A stretch of 32,949 bases of DNA, taken from an uncultured Bacteroidota bacterium (GTDB lineage: Bacteria; Bacteroidota; Bacteroidia; Bacteroidales; P3). Shown here piece by piece: positions 8,523-17,822 of this stretch (positions within the stretch are counted from its first letter, which is position 1; the number at the start of each line of letters is the position of its first letter). The notes below the pieces were generated by a model, which saw nothing but the letters and a program-made list of their open reading frames with translations, made no database searches and was not told the DNA's origin. The stretch covers positions 1 through 32,949 of the forward strand of contig CADBOG010000017.1 in the NCBI GenBank assembly GCA_902796265.1, read 5' to 3'. The translations under genes were made by a program, and so were the position numbers.

Positions 8523-9122
8523 GTGCAGGTGAACAATTCCATAAATAATCACACTAACAGGAAGCGCATCGCAGGTGCGCTTCCTTGTTTTGCACACACA
8601 TCTATACTCTTAGTTGCTTTTCTTCTCTCCGCTTGTCGCAATGATATGAATCAGGTTCTTTTGTTCGAACATCGCGACATCCCTCAGCAGGCGCTCGATT
8701 CTGTCACAGTGATTAGAAGCGACTTTGGAGACCGTCAGATGTCGCTCACCGCACCTTCTGTTGTCATGATTGACAAGCCGGAAAAAATGACCATTTTCCC
8801 TAAAGGGTTTGATATGCACATATTTGGAGATAATGGCAATAATGTTGTTGCAAATATTACGGCAGACTCTGCCACATCGCTCGATGATCGTAAAATAATC
8901 AAGGCACATCGCAATGTTGTCATCATGGATTTCCGTTCTGGAGACACCACATACCTTGATTCGATTGTTTGGGAGTCGGCAACACATACTATATACTCTA
9001 AAGCTCCAGTCAAATCGGTTAATGGCCAACGGGTTACATACGGAGACGCCTTTGAGAGTGACGAAAACTTTACCACTCCGATTATCTACAATCAGCGTGG
9101 TACAATGACCATAGAGGAATAG
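8523..9122 (+). CDS. lptC: LPS export periplasmic protein LptC (lipoprotein form)
   Basis: LptC bridges LptBFG in the inner membrane to LptA and carries lipopolysaccharide across the periplasm. The 199-residue protein has a hydrophobic stretch ending LLSAC (Cys38), a lipobox, so it is probably lipid-anchored. Beta-jellyroll-like repeats follow (VTVIRSDFGDRQMSLTAPSV, then DSATSLDDRKIIKAHRNVVI), and PIIYNQRGTMTIEE lies near the end. The only starts preserving the lipobox are GTG at 8523 or 8529. The first ATG lies beyond it. It begins 4 bases after the TPR gene and is 5 bases before the helix-hairpin-helix gene. No other lpt gene is in view. Confidence 0.85.
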   Translation: MQVNNSINNHTNRKRIAGALPCFAHTSILLVAFLLSACRNDMNQVLLFEHRDIPQQALDSVTVIRSDFGDRQMSLTAPSVVMIDKPEKMTIFPKGFDMHIFGDNGNNVVANITADSATSLDDRKIIKAHRNVVIMDFRSGDTTYLDSIVWESATHTIYSKAPVKSVNGQRVTYGDAFESDENFTTPIIYNQRGTMTIEE

Positions 9123-9127
9123 ACACT

Positions 9128-9811
9128 ATGACAAAACCAACTCGCAGCCAGTGGCGTGGATACGCCATACTCATAGGACTTCTGCTTGTGTTTATTATTG
9201 TCCTTGTGTTTTGGCCTATGCGCGAGGAAGGGCCTACTTCAGCCGATTGTTCCCAGCTTGCGGAAGCAGTAGATAAGTATGGTGACGAAATCATTCAACA
9301 AGAACAAGTACGCTATGATTCTTATCACCGACAGAAACAACGTCGCGACACATTCCGTTACGACTCATCGAAAAGGAGTGAACGAGTTACATATACTAAT
9401 CCATACGATACTCTAATTGTCGATATCAATACCGCAGATACAACTCGTCTCCAGATGCTTCGCGGTATAGGCTCGGTTTTTGCCAATCGAATAGTGAAGT
9501 ACCGAGCTCTACTAGGTGGTTTTGTAAACACAGAACAACTCCTTGAGGTTTATGGTATGACAGAAGACCGTTACCTTTCTATTGAACCGCACATTACTCT
9601 TTCCAAATCAAATGTCAAGATGTTGCCAATCAATCTTGCATCCCTCGACGACCTTCGACATCATCCATATATCGACTACTATCAAGCGCGTGCTATCATC
9701 AACTATCGCAACACTGTCGGACCTATCCGCAATAGTGAAGACCTCATGAAGATTTCTCTCCTTGATGAAAATACAATAAGAAAAATCGCACCTTATATAC
9801 AATATAATTGA
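9128..9811 (+). CDS. membrane-anchored helix-hairpin-helix protein (ComEA-like)
   Basis: The 227-residue protein has a short basic N-terminus and one membrane segment (about residues 13-31, ILIGLLLVFIIVLVF). A charged linker (RQKQRRDTFRYDSS) leads to two regions of helix-hairpin-helix repeats, at about 99-160 (INTADTTRLQMLRGIGSVFANRIVKYR) and 165-227 (INLASLDDLRHHPYIDYYQARAIINYR). This resembles ComEA, the DNA receptor of natural transformation, in anchor plus HhH arrangement, though ComEA usually has fewer repeats. DNA binding outside the cell is a plausible role but not shown. It is 5 bases after lptC, so envelope co-expression is likely. Confidence 0.8.
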   Translation: MTKPTRSQWRGYAILIGLLLVFIIVLVFWPMREEGPTSADCSQLAEAVDKYGDEIIQQEQVRYDSYHRQKQRRDTFRYDSSKRSERVTYTNPYDTLIVDINTADTTRLQMLRGIGSVFANRIVKYRALLGGFVNTEQLLEVYGMTEDRYLSIEPHITLSKSNVKMLPINLASLDDLRHHPYIDYYQARAIINYRNTVGPIRNSEDLMKISLLDENTIRKIAPYIQYN

Positions 9812-9876
9812 CAATCTGTCGTTGTCAATACAATCAGAATATTAGATAATCTATTAAACCTTTTAAAAACGCTCAA

Positions 9877-10902
9877 ATGAAGTTCCTCACCAACCAAATA
9901 GCTGCCCTCCTCGGTGGCACCGTCGAAGGCGACGCTAATGCCGAAGTATGGAAACTTTGCAAAATTGAAGAGGGTGAGCCTGGTGGCCTTTCTTTCCTGG
10001 CAAACTCAAAATATTCAAATTATATATATACAACAAAGGCCACTGCAGTCATCGTCAGTAAGTCCTTTGTTCCCGAGCACCCCATAAGTTCTACTCTCAT
10101 TCGAGTTGATGACCCTTATCTGGCTTTCGCCATGTTGCTCAAAAAATACAACGAGATGCAGTTAGACAAAAAGGGTGTAGATCCACTGGCATTCATCTCC
10201 CCCTCTGCTACAATTGGAAAGGATTGTTATATAGGTCCGTTTGCCTTTATTGGAGAGAATGTTCGTATTGGTGATGGTGCAAAAATTTACCCTCAAACCT
10301 ACGTAGGAGACAACTCTCAAATCGGAGACCAGACTACTCTTTTCGCAGGTGTCCGCATCTATCAGAACATTGTTGTCGGTTCCCGTTGTATACTTCATTC
10401 AGGTGTTGTTGTAGGTGCTGATGGCTTTGGATTCGCTCCTACAGCAGATGGCTCATATCAGAAAATTGACCAAATTGGTAATGTTGTCATAGAGGATGAT
10501 GTCGAAATTGGAGCAAACACTACAATAGACCGTGCAACCCTTGGTTCTACAATCATCCATCGAGGTGTAAAACTTGATAATCTTTGTCAAATAGCCCATA
10601 ATGTGGTTGTTGGCGAGAATACCGTTATGGCTTCCCAGAGTGGTATTGCTGGTTCAGGAAAGGTGGGCAGCCATTGTGTTATAGCTGGTCAGGTTGGTAT
10701 TGTTGGCCATATTGAAGTTGGGAACAATGTCACTATTGCTGCACAGAGTGGTGTAACCCGTTCTTTCCCGGACAATGTTACGATACTGGGTTCACCTGCT
10801 ACTGACGCCATCAAACAGCGCAAGACATACGTATTTGAACGTAATCTCGACCAACTTTACAAGCGTGTCGACGAACTTGAAAAGAAACTCGCTAAGCTTT
10901 GA
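9877..10902 (+). CDS. lpxD: UDP-3-O-acylglucosamine N-acyltransferase
   Basis: It adds the N-linked hydroxyacyl chain to UDP-3-O-acylglucosamine in the third step of lipid A synthesis. At 341 residues it equals the E. coli length. The N-terminal uridine-binding domain (1-100) is followed by a left-handed parallel beta-helix of hexapeptide repeats (110-310), with the catalytic histidine in [10 protein letters not shown] (His241), and a C-terminal helical tail ([11 protein letters not shown]) that forms the trimer's acyl-carrier binding site. Its stop overlaps the start of the downstream SGNH gene (TTGA), so these are translationally coupled. In many Bacteroidales lpxD sits with lpxC-fabZ and lpxA, which are not in this window. 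Confidence 0.95.
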   Translation: MKFLTNQIAALLGGTVEGDANAEVWKLCKIEEGEPGGLSFLANSKYSNYIYTTKATAVIVSKSFVPEHPISSTLIRVDDPYLAFAMLLKKYNEMQLDKKGVDPLAFISPSATIGKDCYIGPFAFIGENVRIGDGAKIYPQTYVGDNSQIGDQTTLFAGVRIYQNIVVGSRCILHSGVVVGADGFGFAPTADGSYQKIDQIGNVVIEDDVEIGANTTIDRATLGSTIIHRGVKLDNLCQIAHNVVVGENTVMASQSGIAGSGKVGSHCVIAGQVGIVGHIEVGNNVTIAAQSGVTRSFPDNVTILGSPATDAIKQRKTYVFERNLDQLYKRVDELEKKLAKL

Positions 10903-12359
10903 AACTCTCTTCAACATTAAGATTCTTCACAATTGTCATCGCTGCATTGGCTCTGCTTTGTGTGGTGTTCCCTTCCGACGGCATATCCATTGGGAGTACT
11001 ACGCTTCGTTTTCCTACTCTGCATAAAGTCTTAGTCCGTGAAAAGCAGAAAGGCATTGACGACCTTCTCGTTCATCGTCCCAAACGCGATCTTTCTGGTC
11101 TTCGCGACTCTATACAGGAATGCTATCAGTATATTTTTGAAGGGCAAACTCGTTTTTGGCTTCCCAATGACGATGTCTCATATTTCGACAACTTTTTCTC
11201 ACGAGCTGAAAAAACTCAAGAGAAAGGTGATATCGTCCGCGTGTTACACTATGGAGATTCTCAGATAGAGATGGATCGTGTGACATGTCGTCTTCGTGAG
11301 CGTCTGCAGCAGGTATTCGGTGGAGGTGGCCCGGGAATGATTCCTCTTCGCCAGCCAGTTCCGACAATAACGTTCAATCAGTCAACAACAGGCTCACTTC
11401 TTGGACAGTCGACATGGGGAGACAGTTCCTTTACAAGGCGAGGAGCCAGCTTTGGTCCTATGTTGCGCAGTTGGCATCTTAATGATCCTGCAACGATGTC
11501 TCTTTCTGCCTCAAAAGGTCGCTATGCCTCAGAGCTTGCTGGGCGTTTCTCAACCATTCGTGTACTCTTCAACAATCGTCCTGGTCCACTCTCAGTATCG
11601 TTCCGTGACCGCGAGAGTGCTGCCTCTTTCTCCCAGTCGGTCAATGATGAGGGTATCGGTATGATTTCTTGGCAGATGGATTCTGCAACTTCATCGGCTA
11701 CTCTTACACTATCCGGCAATGCTGATGTATATGGTATCCTGGTCGATAATGGTCCTGGTGTTGCTGTAGACAATATAGGTATGCGTTCTACCTCTGGCCA
11801 TCAGTTCAGAATGGTTCCACTTGAGCAACTTGCGGAATCCTATCGTCTTATCGATGCTTCGGTCATAATAATGCAGTTTGGTGGCAACTCGGTTCCATAT
11901 CTTAAGACAGAGAAGGTTATTGATGCTTACTGCTCTCGTCTAGGTGAGCAGATAGATCATGTACGCGAGGCGTGTCCCAATGCCGTCATTCTTTTCATTG
12001 GTCCTTCAGATATGAGCACAATGGTTCGTGGTCAACTTGCCACCTACCCAATGCTGCCTACTTTGGTTGAAAAACTACACCAAATGGCTACTGAGCATGG
12101 AGCTGCCTATTGGAGTATCTATGACGCTATGGGGGGGCACAACTCAATGCTTGTCTGGCATAAGGAGGGTCTTGCAGGCAATGATTATGTTCACTTTACA
12201 CTTAAGGGCGCCAACATTATGGGCGACTATCTCAGTGATGCCATACTTAAGCTATATGAACTCTATACGATACGCAAACAACTTTCGACCAATGATTTCA
12301 ATACTCTTTGGAAAGAAGTTGCTGTACCAAGCACACAGCCTCAGCCTGCAACACTATAA
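10899..12359 (+). CDS. SGNH/GDSL-family hydrolase, membrane-anchored
   Basis: The 486-residue protein begins with a TTG codon that overlaps the lpxD stop (TTGA). No ATG is available near the N-terminal membrane segment (about residues 8-24). SGNH block I is HYGDSQIE (Gly119-Asp-Ser121, nucleophile Ser121), the oxyanion block is MQFGGNSVP, and the catalytic pair is DYVH (Asp429, His432), so the active site seems intact. Such proteins pair with MBOAT acyltransferases to transfer or remove acetyl groups on cell-surface glycans. The fold faces the periplasm given its N-terminal anchor. It is followed 17 bases later by a second SGNH gene, then an MBOAT. The substrate is unknown. Confidence 0.85.
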   Translation: MKLSSTLRFFTIVIAALALLCVVFPSDGISIGSTTLRFPTLHKVLVREKQKGIDDLLVHRPKRDLSGLRDSIQECYQYIFEGQTRFWLPNDDVSYFDNFFSRAEKTQEKGDIVRVLHYGDSQIEMDRVTCRLRERLQQVFGGGGPGMIPLRQPVPTITFNQSTTGSLLGQSTWGDSSFTRRGASFGPMLRSWHLNDPATMSLSASKGRYASELAGRFSTIRVLFNNRPGPLSVSFRDRESAASFSQSVNDEGIGMISWQMDSATSSATLTLSGNADVYGILVDNGPGVAVDNIGMRSTSGHQFRMVPLEQLAESYRLIDASVIIMQFGGNSVPYLKTEKVIDAYCSRLGEQIDHVREACPNAVILFIGPSDMSTMVRGQLATYPMLPTLVEKLHQMATEHGAAYWSIYDAMGGHNSMLVWHKEGLAGNDYVHFTLKGANIMGDYLSDAILKLYELYTIRKQLSTNDFNTLWKEVAVPSTQPQPATL

Positions 12360-12376
12360 CTAAATCTTTTTCTGTT

Positions 12377-13879
12377 GTGAGACACTATTTCATTATCATT
12401 TTCGCCATCTTTCTAATTCTCTCATCTTGCTCCCAGGCGCAGCAGGGGAGGGTAGGACAACCATACGATGTTGTTGATTCACTCCTCTATGTTCCCATCG
12501 ACCGTTCTTATTCTTTCATTAATTACGACACTAACCACCTTGTGTTTTTTGGTGACAGCACCCAGATGCGACGCCTCTCTGCCAAATGGCACCGCATTCT
12601 CACCACAGGCGAAGGCAATTTGGTTATTATGCAGATAGGTGCTTCGCATGTTCAAGGCGGTTCTTTCCCCCACCAGATTCGTCGCAACATACTACTAGGA
12701 GCTCGTCGCTCACTTAAGGGTTCTACTATCGAAGGTACATTCCCATTTGCTTCTAGAGGTTTCGTTTTTCCATATTCAGCTGCACTAAAATGCAACAACC
12801 CATTTGATTACATTGTTTCACGTTCTCGTCCCCTGGAGCTGACTCGCAATGTATATAAGGAGCCTCTTGAACAGTTGGGACTCCCTGGTATAGCAGTCAC
12901 AGCATCTGATTCTATGGCTGAAATAGGCATATCGCTTAATGACATTGACCTTAAGTTCTCCACTCAAAAGGTCACCTTACTTGGAGATGCTCGAGGTGAT
13001 GTCTTCCCTCTATTAGGGGTGAGTTATACCGATTCGCTCCTTTTCCCCGACAGTATAGATAAGGTTACTCGCCGTTATTATTTCAATTTGGAGAGACCTA
13101 TTGACACTCTTCGTGTCGTCTTGCCATGTGATAGTGGCGAATCGTTTGCCCTCACAGGAGTCCTTCTCGAGAACAATCTTCCTGGTATCACATTCCACTC
13201 CATTGGTGTTAACGGAGCGTCTGTTTCGGATTATCTTACAAAATGTCCATATCTTACTACCGATTTAAAGCTTGCAAAGCCCGACCTTGTAATCTTTGGT
13301 ATTGGTATCAACGACGCATCAGGTCCAAATTATGACTCTTCCTTATTCCGTCAGCGCTACCTTCAGCTTGTAGACAGTATTCGCACAGTTAACCCTAAAT
13401 GTGCCTTTATATTCATCACAAACAATGATAGTTATCGAAAGGTTAAGCGCCGTTATTCTGTCAATAACAATGGTCCTCTCGTACGCGAGGCATTCATGCG
13501 CATTGCCCAAGAATGTGGAGGTATGGTATGGGATCAGTTCTCTATTATGGGAGGACTGAATTCCATGAAAAAGTGGACGGAAAATAATCTTGGACAGAAA
13601 GACAGAGTTCACTTTACTCGTGCTGGATACCAACTCCTCGGTGACCTCTTTTCGAATGCTTTCTTTGAGGCTCTTGAGCAATTAAGGCCATCAATCCAAC
13701 AGGTTGACAAATCCATAATAAAGCAACCAGCCGATTCAACGACCAAGCAACCCAGTGATTCTACAAACCAACAAATAAAGAACTCTTCATCTTCTCGCAC
13801 ACCTCGAGTATATCAAAAGCCCGCAGACCGTCGCAAAAACAAATCAGATAATGAAGGACCTATTTACATTTCTTATTGA
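12377..13879 (+). CDS. SGNH-family hydrolase lipoprotein
   Basis: Starting at the GTG at 12377, the protein is 500 residues and opens with a good lipoprotein signal (FIIIFAIFLILSSC, Cys18). The longer reading frame from 12308 would bury this signal and overlap the previous gene by 52 bases, so it was not used. SGNH motifs are MQIGASHVQ (Ser90 in the nucleophile position), FGIGIND (block III) and DRVH (Asp409, His412). The C-terminal 70 residues are Gln/Ser/Thr/Lys-rich and look disordered, including a duplicated QPADSTT/QPSDSTN. The end overlaps the MBOAT start by 29 bases. It is a partner of the SGNH protein before it, perhaps with a different acceptor. Confidence 0.85.
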   Translation: MRHYFIIIFAIFLILSSCSQAQQGRVGQPYDVVDSLLYVPIDRSYSFINYDTNHLVFFGDSTQMRRLSAKWHRILTTGEGNLVIMQIGASHVQGGSFPHQIRRNILLGARRSLKGSTIEGTFPFASRGFVFPYSAALKCNNPFDYIVSRSRPLELTRNVYKEPLEQLGLPGIAVTASDSMAEIGISLNDIDLKFSTQKVTLLGDARGDVFPLLGVSYTDSLLFPDSIDKVTRRYYFNLERPIDTLRVVLPCDSGESFALTGVLLENNLPGITFHSIGVNGASVSDYLTKCPYLTTDLKLAKPDLVIFGIGINDASGPNYDSSLFRQRYLQLVDSIRTVNPKCAFIFITNNDSYRKVKRRYSVNNNGPLVREAFMRIAQECGGMVWDQFSIMGGLNSMKKWTENNLGQKDRVHFTRAGYQLLGDLFSNAFFEALEQLRPSIQQVDKSIIKQPADSTTKQPSDSTNQQIKNSSSSRTPRVYQKPADRRKNKSDNEGPIYISY

Positions 13880-15836
13880 TATATTCTCTTTTGACAAGGA
13901 TTACCCGTTGCTTTTCACCCAGTTCAACTTCTGGGCTTTCTTCCTTATTGTATTTGCTGGCTACTGTCTTCTACATAGCAACTGGTTCAACAACACCAAA
14001 TTAGTAAAGTCTGCTGCCAATAATAATGCTATACGTGATTCGCGTTTCTCTAAGCTTACTCTTCGCAACGGTTATCTTTTTATTGTCAGCCTTTTCTTCT
14101 ATTTTAAGACTTCGGGTCTTTTTGTACTACTTCTCATATTCTCAACCTTCCTTGGCTACTTTTTGGGCATCTGGATGGATAAAATTGCTGACTCTCAACA
14201 ATCCAATACAACCACTTCACCACAATCCAACACTTACCGAAAAACTCTTATGGTTGCCGGGGTTGTTATCAACCTCCTAGTCCTCTTTTATTTCAAGTAT
14301 GCCTATTTCTTCACCGATGTCTATAACAACATGTTCAACACTTCTCATGAAGTAGTGAACCATTTTGCCCAGTTTGCTAACCACTTCACGAAAACTCCAC
14401 GATTTGATGCCTCCAAAATACTCCTTCCAGTCGGTATTTCCTTCTTTACTTTCCAGAATATTAGCTACATAGTCGATGTCTATAAGCGCAAGATACGTCA
14501 TGCAGACAATGTCTTCGATTTTGGCTTCTATACCACCTTTTTCCCTCAGCTTGTAGCAGGTCCTATTGTTCGTGCCGATCAGTTCATCCCGCAGCTCTAC
14601 AAACGTTATTTTCTTTCTCGTCGCCAGTTTGGCATTGCAGTTTTCTGGATTCTTAACGGTCTCCTTAAGAAGATTATCCTTAGCGACTACCTGGCAGTTA
14701 ATTTCGTATACCGTGTTTTTGACAACCCGTTAATGTTTACTGGTTTTGAGAACCTTTCGGCACTCTTCATCTACTCCCTTCAGGTTTATGCCGACTTCTC
14801 GGGATACACTGATATTGCCATTGGAGTTGCAATGCTCATGGGCTTTTATCTGCCTCAGAACTTTAATTCTCCATACAAGGCCACTAATCCTGCTGGATTC
14901 TGGAAACGGTGGCACATGTCCCTCTCAAACTGGCTTAAGGATTATCTATACATCCCACTTGGTGGTAACCGTCGTGCTACAGCTGGCTCATATATAATAC
15001 TTGGAGGTATGCTTATAGTCGTTGCCCTTATGGCTCATACAGCTTGGGTCACACTTGTCGTTACCTCTGTCATCGTTCTTCTTGTCGCTGTCTACTTCAT
15101 TTTTCCTCGTCACCGCAAGGAGTTTAATACCAACGTCAACAATATGGATACTATGCTCTTGGGTGGCATGTGGCATGGAGCCAGTTTCAACTTTATCACC
15201 TGGGGCGGTCTTAACGGGCTTGGTATACTAGTGTATAAATGGTGGAAAAAGCAGGGCGCCCGTGCTCGCGTTGTCTCCACCGAGATTATTTTTGCCATCT
15301 TTCTTCTCGCTGACATTATATGGCCATCGCCAGCACTTAATCTCTTCGCAGTTTGGGCAGGCATTATAGGTTCTGGCACCTTAATACGCTACATGGTGGT
15401 GGCTCCGATAGTACGCAAGCGTCCTCGCCTTCAGGAATCAAATTTCCAGTTCAAGATTGATAAAGTATGGAATATTTTCCTCACTTTTGTTTTTATTACG
15501 TTCACGCGTCTTTTCTTCCGTAGCGGTTCTAATCTCGATCCAGCAGAGGCCAATCAGGTTGCATGGAATACTGCAAAAAATATGGTACACCAAATAGGCA
15601 GTCATTGGGATTTATCCCTTGTTCCAGATGTTGTTCATGTGTATTATAAAGTCTTCATTGTCTTCGTTATAGGTATGGTCATCCATTGGCTTCCCGACAA
15701 CTTCAAGCGTCGTTATCGACTTTCGTTCGCTTTAATGCCCATTTGGCTTATGGTTATCGTAGTTGTCGTAGCTATCTTCGTCGTTTATCAGTTTATTACC
15801 GCGGATCTCCAACCCTTTATATATTTCCAGTTCTAA
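13851..15836 (+). CDS. MBOAT-family membrane-bound O-acyltransferase (AlgI/DltB-like)
   Basis: The 661-residue multi-pass protein carries an acyl group, usually acetyl, across the inner membrane for transfer to a surface polymer. Conserved MBOAT landmarks are LLPVGISFFTFQNISYIVD (191-209), FFPQLVAGPIVRADQF (230-245), YADFSGYTDIAIG (313-325), FWKRWHMSLSNWL (His355), YIPLGGNRR (367-375) and the catalytic histidine in GGMWHGASF (His442). The gap between GGNRR and the catalytic histidine is about 65 residues, against roughly 20-30 in AlgI and DltB as I recall them. The extra piece includes hydrophobic stretches and the charged run FPRHRKEF. A Ser/Thr/Gln-rich loop lies at 114-128. The neighbouring SGNH proteins are the natural partner acyltransferases or esterases. 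Confidence 0.93.
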   Translation: MKDLFTFLIDIFSFDKDYPLLFTQFNFWAFFLIVFAGYCLLHSNWFNNTKLVKSAANNNAIRDSRFSKLTLRNGYLFIVSLFFYFKTSGLFVLLLIFSTFLGYFLGIWMDKIADSQQSNTTTSPQSNTYRKTLMVAGVVINLLVLFYFKYAYFFTDVYNNMFNTSHEVVNHFAQFANHFTKTPRFDASKILLPVGISFFTFQNISYIVDVYKRKIRHADNVFDFGFYTTFFPQLVAGPIVRADQFIPQLYKRYFLSRRQFGIAVFWILNGLLKKIILSDYLAVNFVYRVFDNPLMFTGFENLSALFIYSLQVYADFSGYTDIAIGVAMLMGFYLPQNFNSPYKATNPAGFWKRWHMSLSNWLKDYLYIPLGGNRRATAGSYIILGGMLIVVALMAHTAWVTLVVTSVIVLLVAVYFIFPRHRKEFNTNVNNMDTMLLGGMWHGASFNFITWGGLNGLGILVYKWWKKQGARARVVSTEIIFAIFLLADIIWPSPALNLFAVWAGIIGSGTLIRYMVVAPIVRKRPRLQESNFQFKIDKVWNIFLTFVFITFTRLFFRSGSNLDPAEANQVAWNTAKNMVHQIGSHWDLSLVPDVVHVYYKVFIVFVIGMVIHWLPDNFKRRYRLSFALMPIWLMVIVVVVAIFVVYQFITADLQPFIYFQF

Positions 15837-15848
15837 TCGCATATTCCA

Positions 15849-16532
15849 ATGAAACATCTTTTGTTCCCTTTTTTACTAGTAGCCATATCTATAGCTTCTG
15901 CACAGGAAACGACGCCTTCTTTGTGGTCTTTTGGTTTACGAGGAGGATGGACGTCAACAACTATTTCTCGTTATGATGGTGGCCGAATGGACGAGGTTTA
16001 TTCATCCCGAAGTGGCATTGAGGTTGGCATACAGTCTCGATATGAGGTCAATTCATGGCTGGCTCTTCGTGCTAATCTCAGCTTTATGCAACGCTCACAT
16101 CGTATGGATCGTAATCTAAACTACATCAATCCTGTCTTTACAGAGCATATCAATTCTTACCTCATGCTACCTATGATGGCAGACTTCTCTTTCGGTGGCG
16201 ATTACTTAAGAGGACATTTATTTGCTGGCGCTTTTGCGGGTTATTGGCTTACCGAGCAACGACGTGGCAAAACATATTGGATGACTGACTATTACGTATA
16301 TTTTGAGGATTTCGATGAGCGTCGCGATTTCACGTCTGAGGACAATAGATTTAACTTTGGTCTTTCCCTCGGAGCATCACTCTCCTATAGTTTGTCTTCA
16401 AAGGTGGACCTTGCCATTGATGCCATCTATTACTATGACCTCACATCGCACCATATCGGTTCGCCCCATCTAGCTGATCCTCGTTACCTGAATACTATCT
16501 CGTTGTCACTATCTGTCAATTATAAGTTATAA
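15849..16532 (+). CDS. PorT-like outer-membrane beta-barrel protein
   Basis: The 227-residue protein has a signal peptide (LLFPFLLVAISIASA, cut near residue 18). An eight-strand-like barrel follows, with alternating segments such as WSFGLRGGW, GIEVGIQSRYEV, LALRANLSFMQ and FNFGLSLGASLSYSL, and the C-terminal strand ends LSLSVNYKL. This matches the outer-membrane beta-barrel family (PorT-like) common in Bacteroidales. Some members serve the type IX secretion system, but nothing here shows that role. It follows the MBOAT after 12 bases and overlaps nothing. The S41 protease starts 2 bases later, so the two are probably co-translated. Confidence 0.82.
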   Translation: MKHLLFPFLLVAISIASAQETTPSLWSFGLRGGWTSTTISRYDGGRMDEVYSSRSGIEVGIQSRYEVNSWLALRANLSFMQRSHRMDRNLNYINPVFTEHINSYLMLPMMADFSFGGDYLRGHLFAGAFAGYWLTEQRRGKTYWMTDYYVYFEDFDERRDFTSEDNRFNFGLSLGASLSYSLSSKVDLAIDAIYYYDLTSHHIGSPHLADPRYLNTISLSLSVNYKL

Positions 16533-16534
16533 AC

Positions 16535-17803
16535 ATGAAAAAGTTCTTTGTTTTCCCCCTTTTGGCAGTTGTTATTTTCGCTTCATGTCGTAAGGAAGCT
16601 GATTATGTCCCCTATACAGGCAATAGTAGCAAGCTATCTTATAATAACTATACTGAACAATTCCAATATTTGTGGAAATGCATGAGTATAGGTTATGTTT
16701 TCTGGGATGTAGATACCGTGGATTGGGATGCTGCTTATGAACGTTTCCTGCCACAATTTGAGGCTCTTGACAAAAAATATGCTGATAGTGGTTATGTCCG
16801 CACAAGTGAGTTAGAGCAAATATATACAAAACTTGTGGGCAAGATGCGCGACCATCACATGACATTTGCTGTCAATAATCTCCATCCGGCTCCTACCGAT
16901 GTCACCAAAAGGGTTATTGTTCGCCCAGGTCTTTTAGAAGTTCAGAGTCGTGACTATTACATTGAATCCCGTTCCGTGGCTCAAAATAAGCTGCGCTCGT
17001 TCCTTTCGATGATACATAGTTATTATACTGTGACCGAAAATGATAGTGCTACAGCCTATATTCCGGAGTTTGGCACGAACGTCCATTATCATTATTGTCT
17101 AATCACTCTATCGGATGGCCGCATTGTGCCGTATCTTTGGACATCTAATGCGGCAATCACTCCCGTTATGCGTGATATGGTGGGAACTACAGCGCAGATA
17201 CTCCTCGACCGTTGGCTTACTGTCATCTGCACCACTCCTCGTGCCCAACTTGCAGGTATGATACTTGACACGCGTTCTAATGGCGGTGGTTATCAGGATG
17301 ATCTCGACTATCTTGTCGGATCTTTTATAAACCAACGTACCGCCATCTTTAAAACCCGTTATAAGGAGGGTCCGGGACGCCTTGAGTATTCCGTTTGGTG
17401 TCCTTATTATCAGAATCCTAACGCTAACTATCACCGTGACATCACCGCAGAGAACATCCCTTATGTCGTTCTGGTAGACCTTAATTCGGTGTCGATGGCT
17501 GAAATCGAACCTATGGTTATTAGGGATGTTTTTCCGACGGCATATATTATCGGTGAGCGAACATACGGCGGCACTGGTCCTCTCCAAAACGATGCCCAGA
17601 GCCTCAATTACGGTGGTCCCTTCGGCGACATAAACAACTACAACCACTACGTCTACACCTCTACTTTTGAGGCACTCATGAATGGCAAAGTGTGTGAGGG
17701 GGAAGGTATTATCCCTGACCTCGAAGTGCTACGTATAAGTGATCCGAACCGCAGTTTCAAGCCCCAGCTGGATGCTGCCATCAACTATCTTCAGTCACGA
17801 TAG
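16535..17803 (+). CDS. S41-family serine protease lipoprotein (tricorn/IRBP-like)
   Basis: The 422-residue protein has a lipobox (VVIFASC, Cys18), so it is predicted to be lipid-anchored in the periplasm or at the surface. The S41 domain shows KMRDHHMTF (about 104-111, the histidine region of tricorn-like members), LDTRSNGGG (substrate-binding strand) and NSVSMAEIEP, where the serine of SMAE aligns with the catalytic serine. GERTYGGTG follows, with Gly where Ctp proteases have the catalytic Lys. That points to the Ser-His (tricorn/IRBP) subfamily instead of the Ser-Lys dyad of Tsp. No PDZ domain is visible. The neighbouring barrel may be a functional partner. The substrate is unknown. Confidence 0.85.
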   Translation: MKKFFVFPLLAVVIFASCRKEADYVPYTGNSSKLSYNNYTEQFQYLWKCMSIGYVFWDVDTVDWDAAYERFLPQFEALDKKYADSGYVRTSELEQIYTKLVGKMRDHHMTFAVNNLHPAPTDVTKRVIVRPGLLEVQSRDYYIESRSVAQNKLRSFLSMIHSYYTVTENDSATAYIPEFGTNVHYHYCLITLSDGRIVPYLWTSNAAITPVMRDMVGTTAQILLDRWLTVICTTPRAQLAGMILDTRSNGGGYQDDLDYLVGSFINQRTAIFKTRYKEGPGRLEYSVWCPYYQNPNANYHRDITAENIPYVVLVDLNSVSMAEIEPMVIRDVFPTAYIIGERTYGGTGPLQNDAQSLNYGGPFGDINNYNHYVYTSTFEALMNGKVCEGEGIIPDLEVLRISDPNRSFKPQLDAAINYLQSR

Positions 17804-17822
17804 TCTTTTTGGTTACACAATC

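Noticed and set aside
12308..12376. Longer second SGNH protein starting at 12308
   Set aside because: It would overlap the previous gene by 52 bases and hide a clean lipoprotein signal that begins at the GTG at 12377.
13730..13795. Duplicated Gln/Ser/Thr-rich stretch in the second SGNH gene as a mobile or CRISPR-like repeat
   Set aside because: It is an in-frame low-complexity tail of about 24-base units in a coding gene, not an array.
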